In this document: piece after piece, positions 32,187-44,429 of the stretch | Layout of the letters: the number at the start of each line of letters is the position of its first letter | Numbering within the stretch: the first letter of the stretch is position 1 | Assembly: GCA_013368315.1 (NCBI GenBank) | Contig: JAACJM010000030.1 | Span: forward strand, 124,001 to 188,000 | Source: Tetrapyrgos nigripes | Lineage: Eukaryota; Basidiomycota; Agaricomycetes; Agaricales; Campanellaceae | Length of the DNA: 64,000 bases | Direction: 5' to 3' | Program-made: the position numbers and the translations under genes | The notes under the pieces: generated by a model | Database searches by the model: none | What the model was told of the DNA's origin: nothing | What the model saw: the letters and a program-made list of their open reading frames with translations, nothing else

Positions 32187-32437
32187 ATATATCAGAGGGT
32201 GAAAAGCCTTGAACAGAACTCACGATAAGAAGGACAAAACCATTCGTCGCCGAGGGTGGGAACCAGGTTTGCGCATTCCGTAAAGGCCATCTATGATCTG
32301 CATGGCACACATGTGAACGTCAATCAAAATGTGAAGGGCGAAAGACAAGCTAAAGAGAAACCCCAACTCACTCGACAATTCTGCTTTATCCTGCGCAACT
32401 ATTTTCTCGTAATCACTTCGGTAATAATCGATAGATC
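32187..32437 (-). pseudogene. Fragment of the Wntless-like gene, right of MULE
   Basis: It matches about 40348-40568 of the intact gene, covering intron 8, exon 8, intron 7 and the end of exon 7, with a small insertion near 32290 and scattered changes. Similarity stops abruptly near 32437. Confidence 0.9.
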
Positions 32438-32552
32438 TGGATACGATACGAGGAACGAGTAGAGTACAAACGGATAAGATAACGATTCGGTGCAAGTAGT
32501 TTACTGTAGTTACACTTTGTTTGTTTGTATCTAGTTAACTAAGGCTTCACAT

Positions 32553-32828
32553 TTGACAGCGCTCGGGGGTCCCGACATTATTCAGTCTAATAAGGAATGG
32601 GAGAAGGTCATCTCTGGGCTGCGTAACAGGGACCCTTCTCGTAACTAGGTTCAGTTCAAGGAGCTATGGAGAGCAACTGGCTTGGAAAAAATACTGACTA
32701 TGTACCTCACTACGGCATTACAAAATTTACAGATTACGACTGAACTAGTAGAGTACAATACATATAGCAACGTCCTTGGAGGCCACATAGATGAAACGGT
32801 AGCCAAAGCAAATGCAGTAGCAAAGTAA
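32553..32828 (+). pseudogene. Coding remnant of unknown type, one TAG
   Basis: A 92-codon stretch reads smoothly from 32553 to a TAA at 32826, apart from a TAG at 32646 (a CAG-to-TAG change would explain it). It has TALGGPDIIQ, KEWEKVISGLRNRDPS and VQFKELWRATGLE, which look like real protein sequence. There is no start codon and no recognised family. It is probably the relic of a gene or transposon protein. Confidence 0.35.
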
Positions 32829-32959
32829 AAGAGACAAAGAAAAGCGAACGGAATAAAACTAGTAGTAAATAGTCAAGAAAAAAACACAGTCGGCCCAACT
32901 CTGAAGCATGCATCTACCGCTGTACAACTCCTCATCCCTAAACTCTTTGCCCTTTGGTC

Positions 32960-35507
32960 TCAGTCAATGACGATAACATCATCATCCTCCAATTTTTCAT
33001 CAGCCGTTTCCATAATGATCAATCCATCCTCCTCAAGACGTCTCTTTTTGCTCGGACTCGAAATATCTTGGTTCATTGCAGATTTTTGACGTTTAGCAGT
33101 GGGCTCCAGCTCAAGGATGTCATCATCTGGAGCAGAACGCTTCAGGGAAGTTTTTGGAGGCGTCGAGATGATGACAGCGGGTTTAGCCTTCTTTGGCGGT
33201 TCCGGCACTGGGTCGGGAAGGATAAATGCGGGAACGTCGACAGGGTGGTTTGGACTACCAGGGGATGACGTTAGTAATGCACGAATGGAAAGGAAGAGAA
33301 AGAAAGAGGACTCACGGCAAAGCACCAATCGCAACTGCAATAGTAGCGACCTCTCCATCCTCATCCACTATCATAAGGAACTTGCCTTTCGTCACATTCA
33401 GACTCTCCAACGTCTTCTCATTGTTATCATCCCAATCCGGGTCCGCCAACACCCTTTTATCCTCATATACACTAACTTCCCTCTCACTCTCCCCTAGAAT
33501 CCCTCTCACCACCTCACCCAACGTTGTTCTCGCTGGATCACACAACACCGACGTATACGTGTCTCTGCAAATCCCACATTGGGGGTTCGGTCCAGAGAGT
33601 GTTGTAGCACTGAGAGGAACGGAGGGTTTGAATTGTAAATGAACGCTGGGTAGAGGGCTTGTAAGACGATTAGGCCAGAAACGATGGCGTTTGTGGTGGC
33701 TATCGCGGGTATGATGTTTCCGGCCATTTCTACGACATAATTCATGTCAGAAGAGTACAAGGCGGAAAGAGAGGTAGCGCCGACCTTTGACCTCCCATCG
33801 AGTCTTCTCTTCGATTCCATATGCGGCAGATCGGAGGTTAGAGGATGCAGTGACGAAATCTAGAGTGTCGTCGTCGTCCTTATCGAAGGATATTGTCTCT
33901 TCGCCAGCTTGTAGACGTGCAGCAAGACGGTTTGTGCTAAAATTCCGGAAACTCATAAGCAACTGGGGCACAGGAAGATAAGAACAACCCAACACACCTA
34001 GAAACGAACAACTCCAGGTTTTCTTTCAACGTCAACTTCTTTTGGTCTTTCAATGCGACTTTAGAATTAGAACCCTCTGCACCCGAATTTGAACTTCCGC
34101 TTGATTCTGCTTTCGAGTTGGAACCAGATTTGCCAGACTGCCCATTGACTAATACCGGTGCAGCCCCATGGGGAGGATGTCCATTTGCACTTGGTTCAGG
34201 AGCTGGGACGACTCGTTTCATCACAAAAGAGCCATCCATAATTTGATCAAAGTTTAAAGGTGTTGGGGGTGCACGATGACGCCACATGTCTGCCATACTC
34301 AGCAAATTGCAGATGTCCGAGTCGAATACCTGGCGACGTCGAAATGAAAGATGATTTAGAAAACGAAGCTCTTGAGAGGATAGAACAAGCAAATACCTTT
34401 TGGAAAGCCATTTTTGCAGCAGAATCTTTTGAGGATGAACTTCGTAGGGCTTGACGAACAGCAGAGAAAGCTTGAGCTTCCTTTCGTAATGTAGCTATCT
34501 CTTGAGCTAATAGAGATCGTGAGGATTCGTAATACCGGAGATGAAGAAACAAATACCATTTTCGCCTTGTTTTTCAGCCTCGTCCAGTTCACCAGTAGCA
34601 TCTTCGTCTTCTCCAAATAGCTGTCTACAAGAAAGAGTCAGTGTCTTTCGAAGCACAACAATTTGATTCAGCTTACCCCATAAGATAGCTCTTACTCCAG
34701 ACAATACAATGTATGGGTTGACTCGGAGTAGAGCGTATCGTACACACTGGGAAGGTCTTGGGAGTTGGCTTTGGTATACAGTCGAAGCATTCTGTTAAGT
34801 CCTAAGAAGGCTTCGTAAGGTACCTCCGGCGAGGGTGGTGATTAAGAAAAAGGGTACCTTCACCAATGGCTGAACCTGACCCAGGTATCCTGCTGTACCA
34901 GACTCGACAAGTGGGACTTGGGCAGCCATGCACATCATGTTGACGTGTCTACGGGCGTCTAAGAGAGAAAGATTAGTGAAAGGGCGATATTTGAATGGGT
35001 TGTAACACACCCAAGTTATCCAACGCGTCCAGGACAATATCGAACTCAGAAAACCACTGGACATCAAACTGAGGCTCCTTAATATTCGCGTATATCGGTG
35101 TGATCTTGACATTGGGATTGAAAGGCGCAGCAGTCTGAGCAGCAACCTGACAGCCGAAGCAGAGTGCGAATTAGACAGGAAAAACGTGAATAGCGTAAGT
35201 GGACACACCAAAGCTTTACTCTGCTTCACATCCTTTTTCCTGAACAGAAACTGTCGATTCAGATTCGACAAGTCAATCGTATCCAGGTCCAAAAGGGTGA
35301 TGCTGCCGAAACCAGTCAAGACGATATTTTTCACTGGCGAAAACGCGTGTAAATCAGAAACAAGACAGACAGACGCGACGGCAACGACGCACAGAGTTCA
35401 CAGCCTATTCCTCCTGCACCAACCAGTAAGACTTTTGTCTTTGATAACCTCTCGTGCAGCTCAGGTCCGAGAATGACTTTCGCGTGAGTTGTGCGTCCCT
35501 TAGCCAT
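32960..35507 (-). CDS. UBA2: SUMO-activating enzyme subunit 2 (UBA2), 11 exons, one frameshift
   Basis: This is the E1 that adenylates SUMO with its AOS1 partner and carries it as a thioester. Exons (minus) are 35507-35393, 35333-35209, 35146-35011, 34958-34858, 34801-34677, 34624-34557, 34506-34397, 34329-33998, 33936-33785, 33729-33316 and 33254-32960, all with GT-AG borders. Visible features are the nucleotide-binding [12 protein letters not shown], the zinc pair ECFDC (about residue 160) with CGIC further on, and the catalytic cysteine in PVCTIRSTP (about 173). [20 protein letters not shown], a ubiquitin-fold domain and a basic-acidic tail ending DDDVIVID follow. Exon 10 needs one inserted base near 33640 to join LQALYPAF to [11 protein letters not shown]. 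The exon sum (1973 nt) also shows one base missing, from about 657 residues. Confidence 0.95.
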
Positions 35508-36128
35508 ATTCCGTGACGATGTGAGCCTGAACAAACGACCTTTTTTGAGGGTATTGTCTTCGATAGTCGAGCTCAATGATAGAGACAATGATGCACAGCT
35601 GCTGAGCTGAAGGAATATTATAAGCAGGTCACATCAAAGAAAGTGCTTAACGAGATATACCAAAAGAAAGTTCTGGAATTTTCAAGCCCAGTGGGTCGGG
35701 ATGGATCGGAAACAAATGGTGCCCTGCAGTTAGAAACAAATTTGATCTCCACTAGAAGACGAAATGGCATCCGAAACGAATTCGGATGCATAAGAGAAAG
35801 GAAAAGACGACTGAAGAAAGGTTTGCATGGAGAAGTTCCGGCGGGGTCAGTCGGCAGTCACCTTTGCGTATCCTTAAGGGCCCTTTAGAATGGCAAGCAG
35901 GGAAAGAGGGAAGGTGCATGGTGGTCGATTGCGAAGAAACGCGAATGCAACATGTTGATGCCAGCTCTGCACTTTGGGCGAAAGCTGAAACTCAGGTGAC
36001 TCATTTTAATGATGTAGTATGTCGGCAACTCGCTAGCCAATCAGGTTTAAGTTTTGTCTATGGACAAACAGTCGTCTTATGGTACATGTTCATGTTCATT
36101 GTAGGAAGAGATCATACAGTGGAAAGAA
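35508..36128. other. Intergenic, no gene recognised
   Basis: Short open frames on the plus strand (for example 35786-36196) show no domain or splice logic. The 38 bp at 35551-35588 next to the UBA2 start recur inverted at the window end. Confidence 0.5.
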
Positions 36129-36952
36129 TTAAAGAGCAACAGGCTCCCTACAGCCAATGTGGGTGGCTACCATTTGTCTTTTGCGGTCATATGTGATACC
36201 AGCAAAGTCTTGCAAACCATATCTTTCAAAATAGACCCTAGTTTGATCATTAGTCAAGTTTTGGATGTGAAGAACATTTTCCAAAGCCGGAAGATTCTGG
36301 TAGAACATCTGAAATCAGAGCAGAGTGAGATATAGATAAGATCAACCTTACATGCGCAGCAGGCACCGTTCCATCAGGGAACTTGATGGGTCGAAAGGAA
36401 CATTGGAGCCCGTTACCACAAGTGGCATTATAATTCTGAGGAACAACATCAGGAAACTGAGGGTTATCATATGCAGTAAAACTAACTTTCGCCGTATCTA
36501 CCTGGAGCTCACTAACACTAGCATCAATTCGGTCCAATCTTGCATCAATTCGGTCCAATCTTGTGTCAATTCGGCCCAATCTTTCGTTAATCGGCTCCAA
36601 AGCAGTGGTTATGGCAGCAGCAAACCAAGGGGGGGCAACGTCTGCACAAACATCAGCATGAAGCCAGAGAGCATCATATGCCACTCACCACCACCGGCGC
36701 TTTTGGCAATTAGAGTTTGAAGATAAGCTTCCGAGTTAGAGACGTCTTGAAAACTTGGCGCGTGGTTGCCGCCAACGACTGAATAAATGATGTCAGAATG
36801 AAAACGAGCATGGAAACGCCTCTCCTACTATATGTGGCGTAGATCTTCACACCATAGTCCTTCGCAGCAGTGACGTCGAACGGAGTGGGTCGGTCTGACG
36901 AAGCAGCGGGTAGTGGAATGTCAGCTTGGTTTGGGGGTGGCTGGATGGGCAT
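36129..36952 (-). CDS. Mug135-like protein with coiled coil, 4 exons
   Basis: Exons (minus) are 36952-36829, 36778-36689, 36641-36352 and 36308-36129, giving 227 residues with all phases consistent. The N-terminus is Pro-rich. The middle has a heptad-like repeat, INERLGRIDTRLDRIDARL then DRIDASVSELQ, predicting a coiled coil. The C-terminus has the pattern LPALENVLHIQNLTNDQTR then the ERYGLQDFAGI stretch and a final ATHIGC, which resembles the Mug135-like C-terminal domain common in Agaricomycetes. That assignment is from memory of the family pattern. The fission yeast member is upregulated in meiosis; the role here is unknown. Confidence 0.75.
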
Positions 36953-37390
36953 CGTCGTGGTCGAAGAAAAGTCAACCAGGAATCACGCGCAGAAACCCCT
37001 AAGAAACCCTAACCTATAGAAAAGCGTCTCAAATATTTCGTGGCCGGAGACGATTTCAACCTTGTCAGATCACTCTGACGGTGTCTGACCGAACTTTATA
37101 CTTATCCTGGATCTCGACAAAGCAGGTAGAGTCAGCCCAAGAGGATGCCACAGCATCGAATGCTGCTCCACGCTGCAGAAGGGAAGATCTAATTCTGTGG
37201 TACGTGGAGAACAACCTTGTTTTCCAAGCTCGCGACACTTTTTCCTATTGTAGTGTGCTTGTACTATGAACAATAAGTACTTTTGCGTTTCACGACCTTC
37301 TATGGACTGTGGGTGTATGAGAACGGCTCAGCTGGCTCAGCTTTGACATTTGCCCACGCGGCGCTTTTATGCGCTTTTACTTTACAGCTC
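36953..37390. other. Divergent intergenic region
   Basis: This lies between the Mug135-like gene (minus) and the ankyrin-MYND gene (plus), so it should hold both promoters. No conserved element other than the TATA box at 37391 was recognised. Confidence 0.5.
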
Positions 37391-37397
37391 TATAAAA
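37391..37397 (+). promoter_or_regulatory. TATA box of the ankyrin-MYND gene
   Basis: TATAAAA lies 74 bp upstream of the ATG at 37465, followed by a pyrimidine-rich CTTCTCCTCCTC stretch, a common fungal core-promoter layout. Confidence 0.6.
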
Positions 37398-37464
37398 CCT
37401 GGCTCTGTCTTCTCCTCCTCTAAATCCAAAAACACCTGTTACTTTCTCCACTCATACACCCACG

Positions 37465-39106
37465 ATGCGTCAATCTCACCCATGTCTTCCATTACACCTC
37501 ATTTCCCAATTCAAATCGGACCCTGACACGAAAACTTCGGACATCTTCTCCGTGAAGAGTTTCGAAGACCTCCGGCTTCACGTTTTGCTGCGGACGAACA
37601 GGTTTTCTGAACAAGAAATCCACCTCTATCTGGAGTCTGAGGTCGGGGCCTCAGCATGCGTACCAGATTTCGCGTCTCGCATTTCCCCAACGGACCCGAA
37701 CATATGGCGGAATCTGGACAGTTTTGGACAAGGAGCTGGAAAGACGTTGTTGCATGGAGCTATTAGGCAGGGAGAGGTGCCTTCAGCTCACGAGTTCATT
37801 CGTATGGGGATACATCTAGATGTACGGGACAGCGATGGCGTCACTCCTCTCTTCTACGCTATGGAACTCATTTCCCGGTTGCACAAAGCCCTTGAGATCG
37901 TTTCCCAACCAAATCCTTCCAAACGACATCGCATCCAACCTACTCCCGATATGCACCCAGATTATATCAAGAAAAAGATGGATCAAGCTGCTGCGATAGC
38001 AAAGCTACTCATCGAGCAACATGCAGACGTCAACGCAAGCGCGTTCGGGTGTACACTACTTTGCCTAGCCGCTGATAGTCACCAATGGGACCTCCTCAAG
38101 CTCCTCCTTCTCCATGGCGCTCGTCGTCCAGGTCCTCAGGATCACCAACCACATTCTACCTCAGGCCGCATCCGGCTATCCTCCCTAATGAAGGAAATCA
38201 AACCAGCCAACCCACGACCCGCTCGACCTTGCCCTTGTTGGTCAGGCAAACTCCTCAGAATGCCACGCTTCCTCTCCTCAACTATACCCCGACTATTTCT
38301 TATGTGGGTGTGGGTGTGTTAAACACCGCACCTACACTGCCTGTTGCGGGAAGCGAGGTATCGTCGTTGAAGAGAAACGGCACGAAGACCTTCAACGAAT
38401 CAAGGCGGCTCAACAAATCCGGGTTTTACCTCCACAGCACGTTCCCTCAAATGTCGAAGAAGTCGTCGACGCCAATTTCACCACGACTACCAACTTTTTC
38501 CGAGAGTTGATGGGAGGAGATCCAGAGACGAAGAAGAAGGCGGACTCGTTTGCTGATCACGTCATGAGGAAGAAGGCGAGGATTACGATGAGGCATCTAA
38601 AGGCTATAGGTCGTGATCATGAGATGGATCCAGCTTTTCTTTATCCGATGGAATTTTCTAATTTCATGCCCAGACCGTGGGCCGGATTGTTGAGTAAAGT
38701 GGAATATTATGATCGTATGAGGGAGTGGAATAAGATCGTGGATCAGTATATCGCGACTGTACCCGACTCAAGGACACGTATCGAGATTGAAATCCAGAGC
38801 AAGATTGGACCGCATGGTGGGCCTTTGTATCGATTTTGCGAAGCGGAGGGGTGTAAGACAGCCGAAGGGAGGGATTTGGAGAAGATACAAGGTTGTGCGG
38901 GGTGTCAGTTGGTGTTTTATTGCAGCAAAGAGTGTCAAAAGAGTGGTTGGAAGGAACACAAGACAGAGTGCAAGGTCAAGACTCATCGACCGCAGTTGCT
39001 TCATGCACAGTGGTTACTTGATCTCTGCTCGTCAGAGATTTTGTCGACCATAAACGTGGATAGGTTGATTAATACTTATCGTCAAATTGGCCCTCCTCCC
39101 ATGTAA
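37465..39106 (+). CDS. Ankyrin-repeat and MYND zinc-finger protein, one frameshift
   Basis: A single exon encodes about 546 residues if one base is removed near 38257. Two to three ankyrin-like units lie at about residues 92-215 (GKTLLHGAIRQGEV, DSDGVTPLFYAM, CTLLCLAADSHQWDLLKLLL). A Cys-rich CPCWSGK...ECH segment (about 258-270) is the point where the frame breaks. The MYND finger lies at about 461-500 (CKTAEGRD, CAGCQLVFYCSKECQKSGW, HKTEC), which binds two zinc ions and usually mediates protein contacts. The protein family is common in Agaricomycetes and of unknown specific role. The frameshift could be a sequencing error or a real mutation. Confidence 0.85.
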
Positions 39107-39497
39107 AACCCCGTCCTTGCTTTGTCCAAGCTTTGTCCCCGTCCCATTTTATATCACCTTTCTTTTTCTCTGGGTCTTGGACAGTTTTTTCTCGCAGTAC
39201 CTAACTTATCCTCTCTGTAGCCCCGTCCTTTGTATCCAATGTCCTATTCACTTTGTGCCTGTAGAGAATAATGAATCTGTAGTTCTTTGCGTGATGCTGC
39301 GTACAAAGTTTGCCATGAAACGCCGGTGGCCTCCTGGTCCTTCTGACACTTCACAGTAAGGAATCTGCTTCGCTACCTTCACCTTTTCTCTTGGTAGAAG
39401 CCTTGTAATTTGCATAAACTTGGATCGCTATATAGTTATGTAGAACTCCTAATTGTTACTGTACACTAAATAGGTGTTCTGCTAAAGCTTACATTCC
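39107..39497. other. 3' regions of two converging genes
   Basis: This pyrimidine-rich stretch lies between the MYND gene stop and the Wntless-like gene stop. Its right part (about 39410-39497) is also found, inverted, after the related gene at 55352, so it belongs to the duplicated block. Confidence 0.5.
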
Positions 39498-42250
39498 TCA
39501 CTCCTCATCTTCATGTCCCTCAACCGTACTAACCGCAGGAAGGGTAATACTTTGATAAACGAGCACAGACTGAACAAACCAACTGATAATCGATGGCAAC
39601 CATAAAGCCGGCTTCGTCTGATACCGTCCTACCACCGCAGGCACGTAGTCCAAAAAGAACAAAGCCTTCTTGAACCACATCAGATACATCGCAGACTTGT
39701 ACGACCCCGCATAATGACCAGATTTGTAATTCAAGATGATTTGGGAAAGATAACCAGTGAACCAGAAGGAATGTACACAAGCTGCTAAGAGATAGTTGAT
39801 CCGAGATTCTTTGGAATCTGGAGCAGGATTAACGGCTGGTAGTAGGTCCATGTAGTCTCGCAAGAAATAGAAGCAAAGGAAGAGAGTGGACAGGATCTGG
39901 ACGACATTTTTTGACAATATAAGAGAGGCATAGAGCAATACAGACTTACCGAAATCCTGGCTGTCCAACTCATCGTCGCATCCAGCCTCTCGCTTGCTCT
40001 TTCACTGTGAGACGCACTTCGCCTCCTGAAGGTCGGAAGACCTCCCTTCCAGACTAATTCAATCCTCAACACAGTCCTGAGCATCCAGTACGCGAGCGGC
40101 AAAGAAGGAGAAGAGAATACAGCAGACTCCATAATATAAGGTGCTGAAGGAAACGGGCCTGAAAGAGGCGCATATGTTGATACCAGAACCTGCACAACAC
40201 CTAAGATTTCCTCAAGTCCTAATAAGACAGTACCAGGTATACTGATATGAATAGTGCTGCTCCTGAAGAACCAGTATATCGATTCCAGTATCGCGATGAC
40301 CACAGTAAGACTGGCGCTATAGTGCGAAACGATGGGTAAGCTATATATCAGAGGGTGAAAAGCCTTGAACAGAACTCACGATAAGAAGGACAAAACCATT
40401 CGTCGCCGAGGGTGGGAACCAGGTTTGCGCATTCCGTAAAAGCCATCTGCATGGCACACATGTGAACGTCAATCAAAATGTGAAGGGCGAAAGACAAGCT
40501 AAAGAGAAACCCCAACTCACTCGACAATTCTGCTTTATCCTGCGCAACGATTTTCTCGTAATCACTTTGGCGATGATTGACAGTATGCGGAGTGGCCGTG
40601 TTTCCGATCTGTAGCTTAGTTGGAGATCTTCCGGAGAAGGTGATGTGCCAAGTTATGTCCATAGTATCAGACTCTGAAAACGACAATATCCACATTAGGT
40701 CGATCAAATATCCAAAGAAGAGAAAGTGTACCAGTGAAGTTAAATTTCTGTTCCACAATAGTTTTTCCTGTACAGTTCTCTCGATGAACGGGAACGGGAA
40801 CAAGATCCTGTAGGCGAAGAAGTAAAAGTATTCGCGCTAATTCTTAGTAAGCGACATTTCCAGTAGAGTGTCATACCATTGGCCCTGAAGCAGAATCGAA
40901 AACCGTCATGTAAGGAGCATACGCCCATTCGGTATGAGTGCCCTGAGAATCCTTCATTTCCAACTCGAGTCTCGTCTCGAGGTTGCCTGTTTCCAAGTAG
41001 GGACTCTTGCAATACCGCCGCAGAGGTTTGAGGTCTCTAAAACCTCGACCGCACTGTAATGCATTCATATAGTGAGTAAAATAACTGGAATGACAAGGTG
41101 ACTTGTCAACCCACCGATCTGGTTTTGAGGTCTTCGTGTAATTCATTGTACGCTTGTAGGTTCATGATATGTGTCTCGTCGACCACTCGTAATTGGGACC
41201 TGAAATAAGGTAAAAACCTTCACGAAAGGAAGACGTGTAGAGGAATAACTCACCAAGTCGTGACATGAGGATGATCATTGATAATTCCGTCCTTGAACGA
41301 GGAAAGTTCGTCCAAAACATTATCTGCGGTGGCAGTCTCATTACCATCAGGACAGCGAAAAGGAATGTGATGATATTGTATAAGAGAAGTTTGCAGTGAA
41401 AATGATTCCAACGCCAAGTCTGCGAGGGTTTTCTCTCCTGTATATTCAGAGCCCATTGGAAATCTACACGTTCGTAAGATAAGTGAACACGTACGTTTCA
41501 TGCAATGCGGAAACAACTTACGGCCAAGTACGCACGGCAGGAGCTTTGGACCAGACTTCCTCAGGGATATAGCTAGAATAGTTGACCACGGAATCCATCA
41601 AAGATGGCGACGTCGGAATCAGCACAAAGGTGGCAATAAGGGTGTTTGTGGGTAGCCTGTGTTCGCGACTGGTTTGAACAAAGGGATGAGGACGACAGAG
41701 CTACGATCAATAATGCGTTTACTCACAATTTCTCCGTTGGCAAGGTAAAGTTGATACTTGCATACTTGTTTTTGTCGGAGAGCCGCAGTCCACGAAATGC
41801 GATGTCAGAATACAGTGGATAATACAGCTGCTTGCGGTCATTTAAGATGTCTTCTCCGTCGTGCCAACTCATCACCCTCAGTTTCTGATAGTCCTCATCA
41901 GAGCCCTCTTGACTAGCTCTCCATTTCAACTCCTCTGCTTCAGTCCCTCTAATCCATACGCTGACTGCAACGTCGAAAGTTTGGTCGTTGTCGATCAAAG
42001 GTTGGATGACTAGACTTCTGTTCGAGACTTCGGAAAGTGTTTGGTTTTGGTACAAGAACTGCTGGGGATAGGCATTTCCTCGATAGACAGTATGCATAAA
42101 GGTGTAGACAGATGGCAGATAATAAGCGCTGACAGTCAGAACAATGAATCCGGAAAACCAGAGACAATATTTTCGCAGTGGTCTCGACGTTCTGTGAGGT
42201 GTCTCTGTCGAGTGTACGGGCAGGCGAGGTCTGGTCTGGCGGTCGGACAT
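39498..42250 (-). CDS. Wntless-like multi-pass membrane protein, copy A (intact)
   Basis: There are ten exons (minus): 42250-41727, 41656-41522, 41463-41254, 41199-41115, 41053-40877, 40807-40732, 40673-40521, 40446-40380, 40316-39950 and 39896-39498. The sum is 2193 nt, a clean 730-residue frame. A TM segment at about residues 27-47 (YCLWFSGFIVLTVSAYYL) is followed by a long, probably lumenal domain with N-glycosylation sites (NQT, NRS, NFT, NCT). About seven TM helices follow in the last 270 residues. One N-terminal TM, a lumenal domain and seven TMs match the layout of Wntless/GOST-type sorting receptors. The match is by architecture only and the cargo is unknown. Copies B and C are paralogues. 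Confidence 0.8.
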
Positions 42251-42674
42251 GGTTGGGGATGCGAAAAGAGAGGGAAAAGCAAGACTGTTTGGAGTTTTAT
42301 AATTATGAGTGAATTCATTGATGCACATCTAACCTTACGGGCGCCTATGCAAGTCCTACATCAGGAACAGGTGTCAAGCCTGGGATAACGAAGATCTTGT
42401 ACAGGAGCAACTGAGTTGCTATACTCCGCAGCGGGTTGGGCATGCTGATGGAGATGGACATTGGAAGCGAGATGAAGACGATGACCAAGCTTAACCGTGT
42501 CCCACTTTTTTAGTCAAATTTGCAGTCTGAATATCAAGTCGAGCAGTACTAGTAGATACACTGGACGCAAGTGATAAAGCATTGAAGAACAAAATTCTGC
42601 TGAAGTGGAGAAAATAGTACAAAGAATTGCAATTTAGCGAAACAGCTGATTGATCCATGTACTGGCCCCAATCC
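42251..42674. other. Upstream region of copy A
   Basis: About 42290-42385 is also found, inverted, at 51365-51460 upstream of copy C (shared words GCGCCTATGCAAGTCCTAC, CAGGAACAG and GTCAAGCCTGG). Beyond 42385 the similarity ends, which marks the edge of the inverted duplication. Confidence 0.6.
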
Positions 42675-44429
42675 TCAATTATACTCCACCTCATCTCGAT
42701 ACTGTACCGAATCTCGAAACTTTTCCAGATCCATAGCACCAGTTATCAACTCCAACTCATGCCGAAGATCCTCGTTTTGCTGGTTTGCTCCTCCATGCGT
42801 TCGGTATACTCGGCTGAACAACGGAAACGTCTTTACAACCACGTACCAGACTGGCTTTAGCTCCTCGTGAAAATCGTATACAGATGTTTGATCACTGGTG
42901 AAGTTCAAACCGCAGTCAGCACTGCAGAGCTGTCCCAGCAAGTTGGCAATTCCAGGTGCATCTTCTGTGACTAGCTTCGATTCACCCACGTCGAGGATCT
43001 TCAGATCAGCGTGCTTGGAAGTAAGGGGAAGAGGTAGTGGTGGAGTTTCAGAAAGACGAGTGTCAAAGCAGAGGGCAAGTTTTTGGAGTTTGAGACAGTG
43101 ACGTGTCAGATGGAAGACTGAGAACATGGTGAGCTTCTCTTCACGATAATCTTCGAAAAGCGATCTGGGACATAATTCGAGCTCCGCCAACTCAGGCCAA
43201 GCCATCGCAATGTCCTCCATGTCCCTATCAGACAGTATGACACGAAATGGATGATTAAAATGAAAATGAGACATCTTTCTACAAGCCAGAATGCTCTGCA
43301 CATCATCAAACTCAACTGTCCTTTCAGTTCTTTCGGGTGCGCTGTGTACGTCCTTGAGGGCCATGTTCTTCTTTGAATAGATGAGAGTGGTTCGAGCGAG
43401 GTTTGGGCAAGAAGAGGAAGGGCTTCGATAAGTACTCGGACGGATGCCGAGTACTCAGCTCGAGATGTGGTAAGGGAAAGGGTGGTGAGATTATGGAGGG
43501 AATGAGTTTGGATGAACGAGACCGTTATGCTGTATTCCGAGACAGCAAGACGCAGGGACTTGAGACAGTCGAAGTCATCATTGCACGAAGCCGGGGAAAC
43601 CCTTTCAACGACGCGTTTACTAATAGAGTGTGATATCGGCCAAGACCAGAAGCTCAGGGTCAGAAATTGACGAGGCGGGGCAACACATGTGAGGAATGGA
43701 GATATACCTGAATATTTGCTGAATATGCAGGAAGCTCCAACTGAGTGAGGTATGGAAGGGCTCGCAAGATGCGGACAATCGTCTCAGTGTATTCTGGGAA
43801 CGGGTTACCATCCAAGAACAAGGCAGTGAGCGCAGGCATACAATCCGGAATGGCCGCAACGTGAGCATGCACTTCCTTTGGACTGTGATATTGCCATCCA
43901 ATGTCTGTGTGATAACACTGTATGTCCCTGTGGATGAATGTCGTAGCCATTTGCAACGTCGGATCCACTGAGAACCAATACCAGTGCAGTTTTCGAAGAT
44001 TGGGCAGAATTGGAGATGAGTATGATGCGTGAAAAGACGTGAGTATGTCCATCAAGGAGGGAATCTTTTGATCCTCATAATGCCGGAGGCTCCTGATGCG
44101 ATGGCTATACTTTGTTTGGAATCGTGTCCACTGAATGTGGTCGGGAGGACTGTCGAATATCTGCCAGCAATTAGACTTGTGGTCGCACAACAGAAAGAAT
44201 AGATATAGCATACATATTTAATGTCCTCACCGTACTTCATTTTCACTGGGGCAAGGATGTTCAACAGACGCTTGACATCCCGTACGTCTGCCCACAATAG
44301 GTCCAGAGATACTTCGGACCAAATTTTGCAGACGACTATGCATTGACGTTGGTCTTCTTTTTTAAGCATTTGGAAGATTATGCAGAGCAGTTCAGGAATC
44401 GAGAACAATGCGTGCATGGTGGTGAACAT
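42675..44429 (-). pseudogene. F-box/leucine-rich protein, broken by two frameshifts
   Basis: Exon 1 (44429-44214) encodes an F-box-like start (HALFSIPELLCIIFQMLKK). A GT-AG intron leads in phase to exon 2 (44160-43708) with leucine-rich text (LPNLRKLHWYWFS, MPALTALFLDGNPFPEY). After the next GT-AG intron the frame needs a one-base shift near 43628 to read ASCNDDFDCLKSLRLAV. A second shift near 43410 is needed to enter the last open part, which ends ...DEVEYN at 42675. The protein would be an SCF substrate adaptor. Two breaks make a pseudogene likely, but sequence error is possible. Confidence 0.7.

Noticed and set aside
44214..44429. Frameshift between exons 1 and 2 of the F-box pseudogene
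   Set aside because: Using the GTATGC donor after AAATAT, and not the earlier GTGAGG, joins the exons in phase 0.
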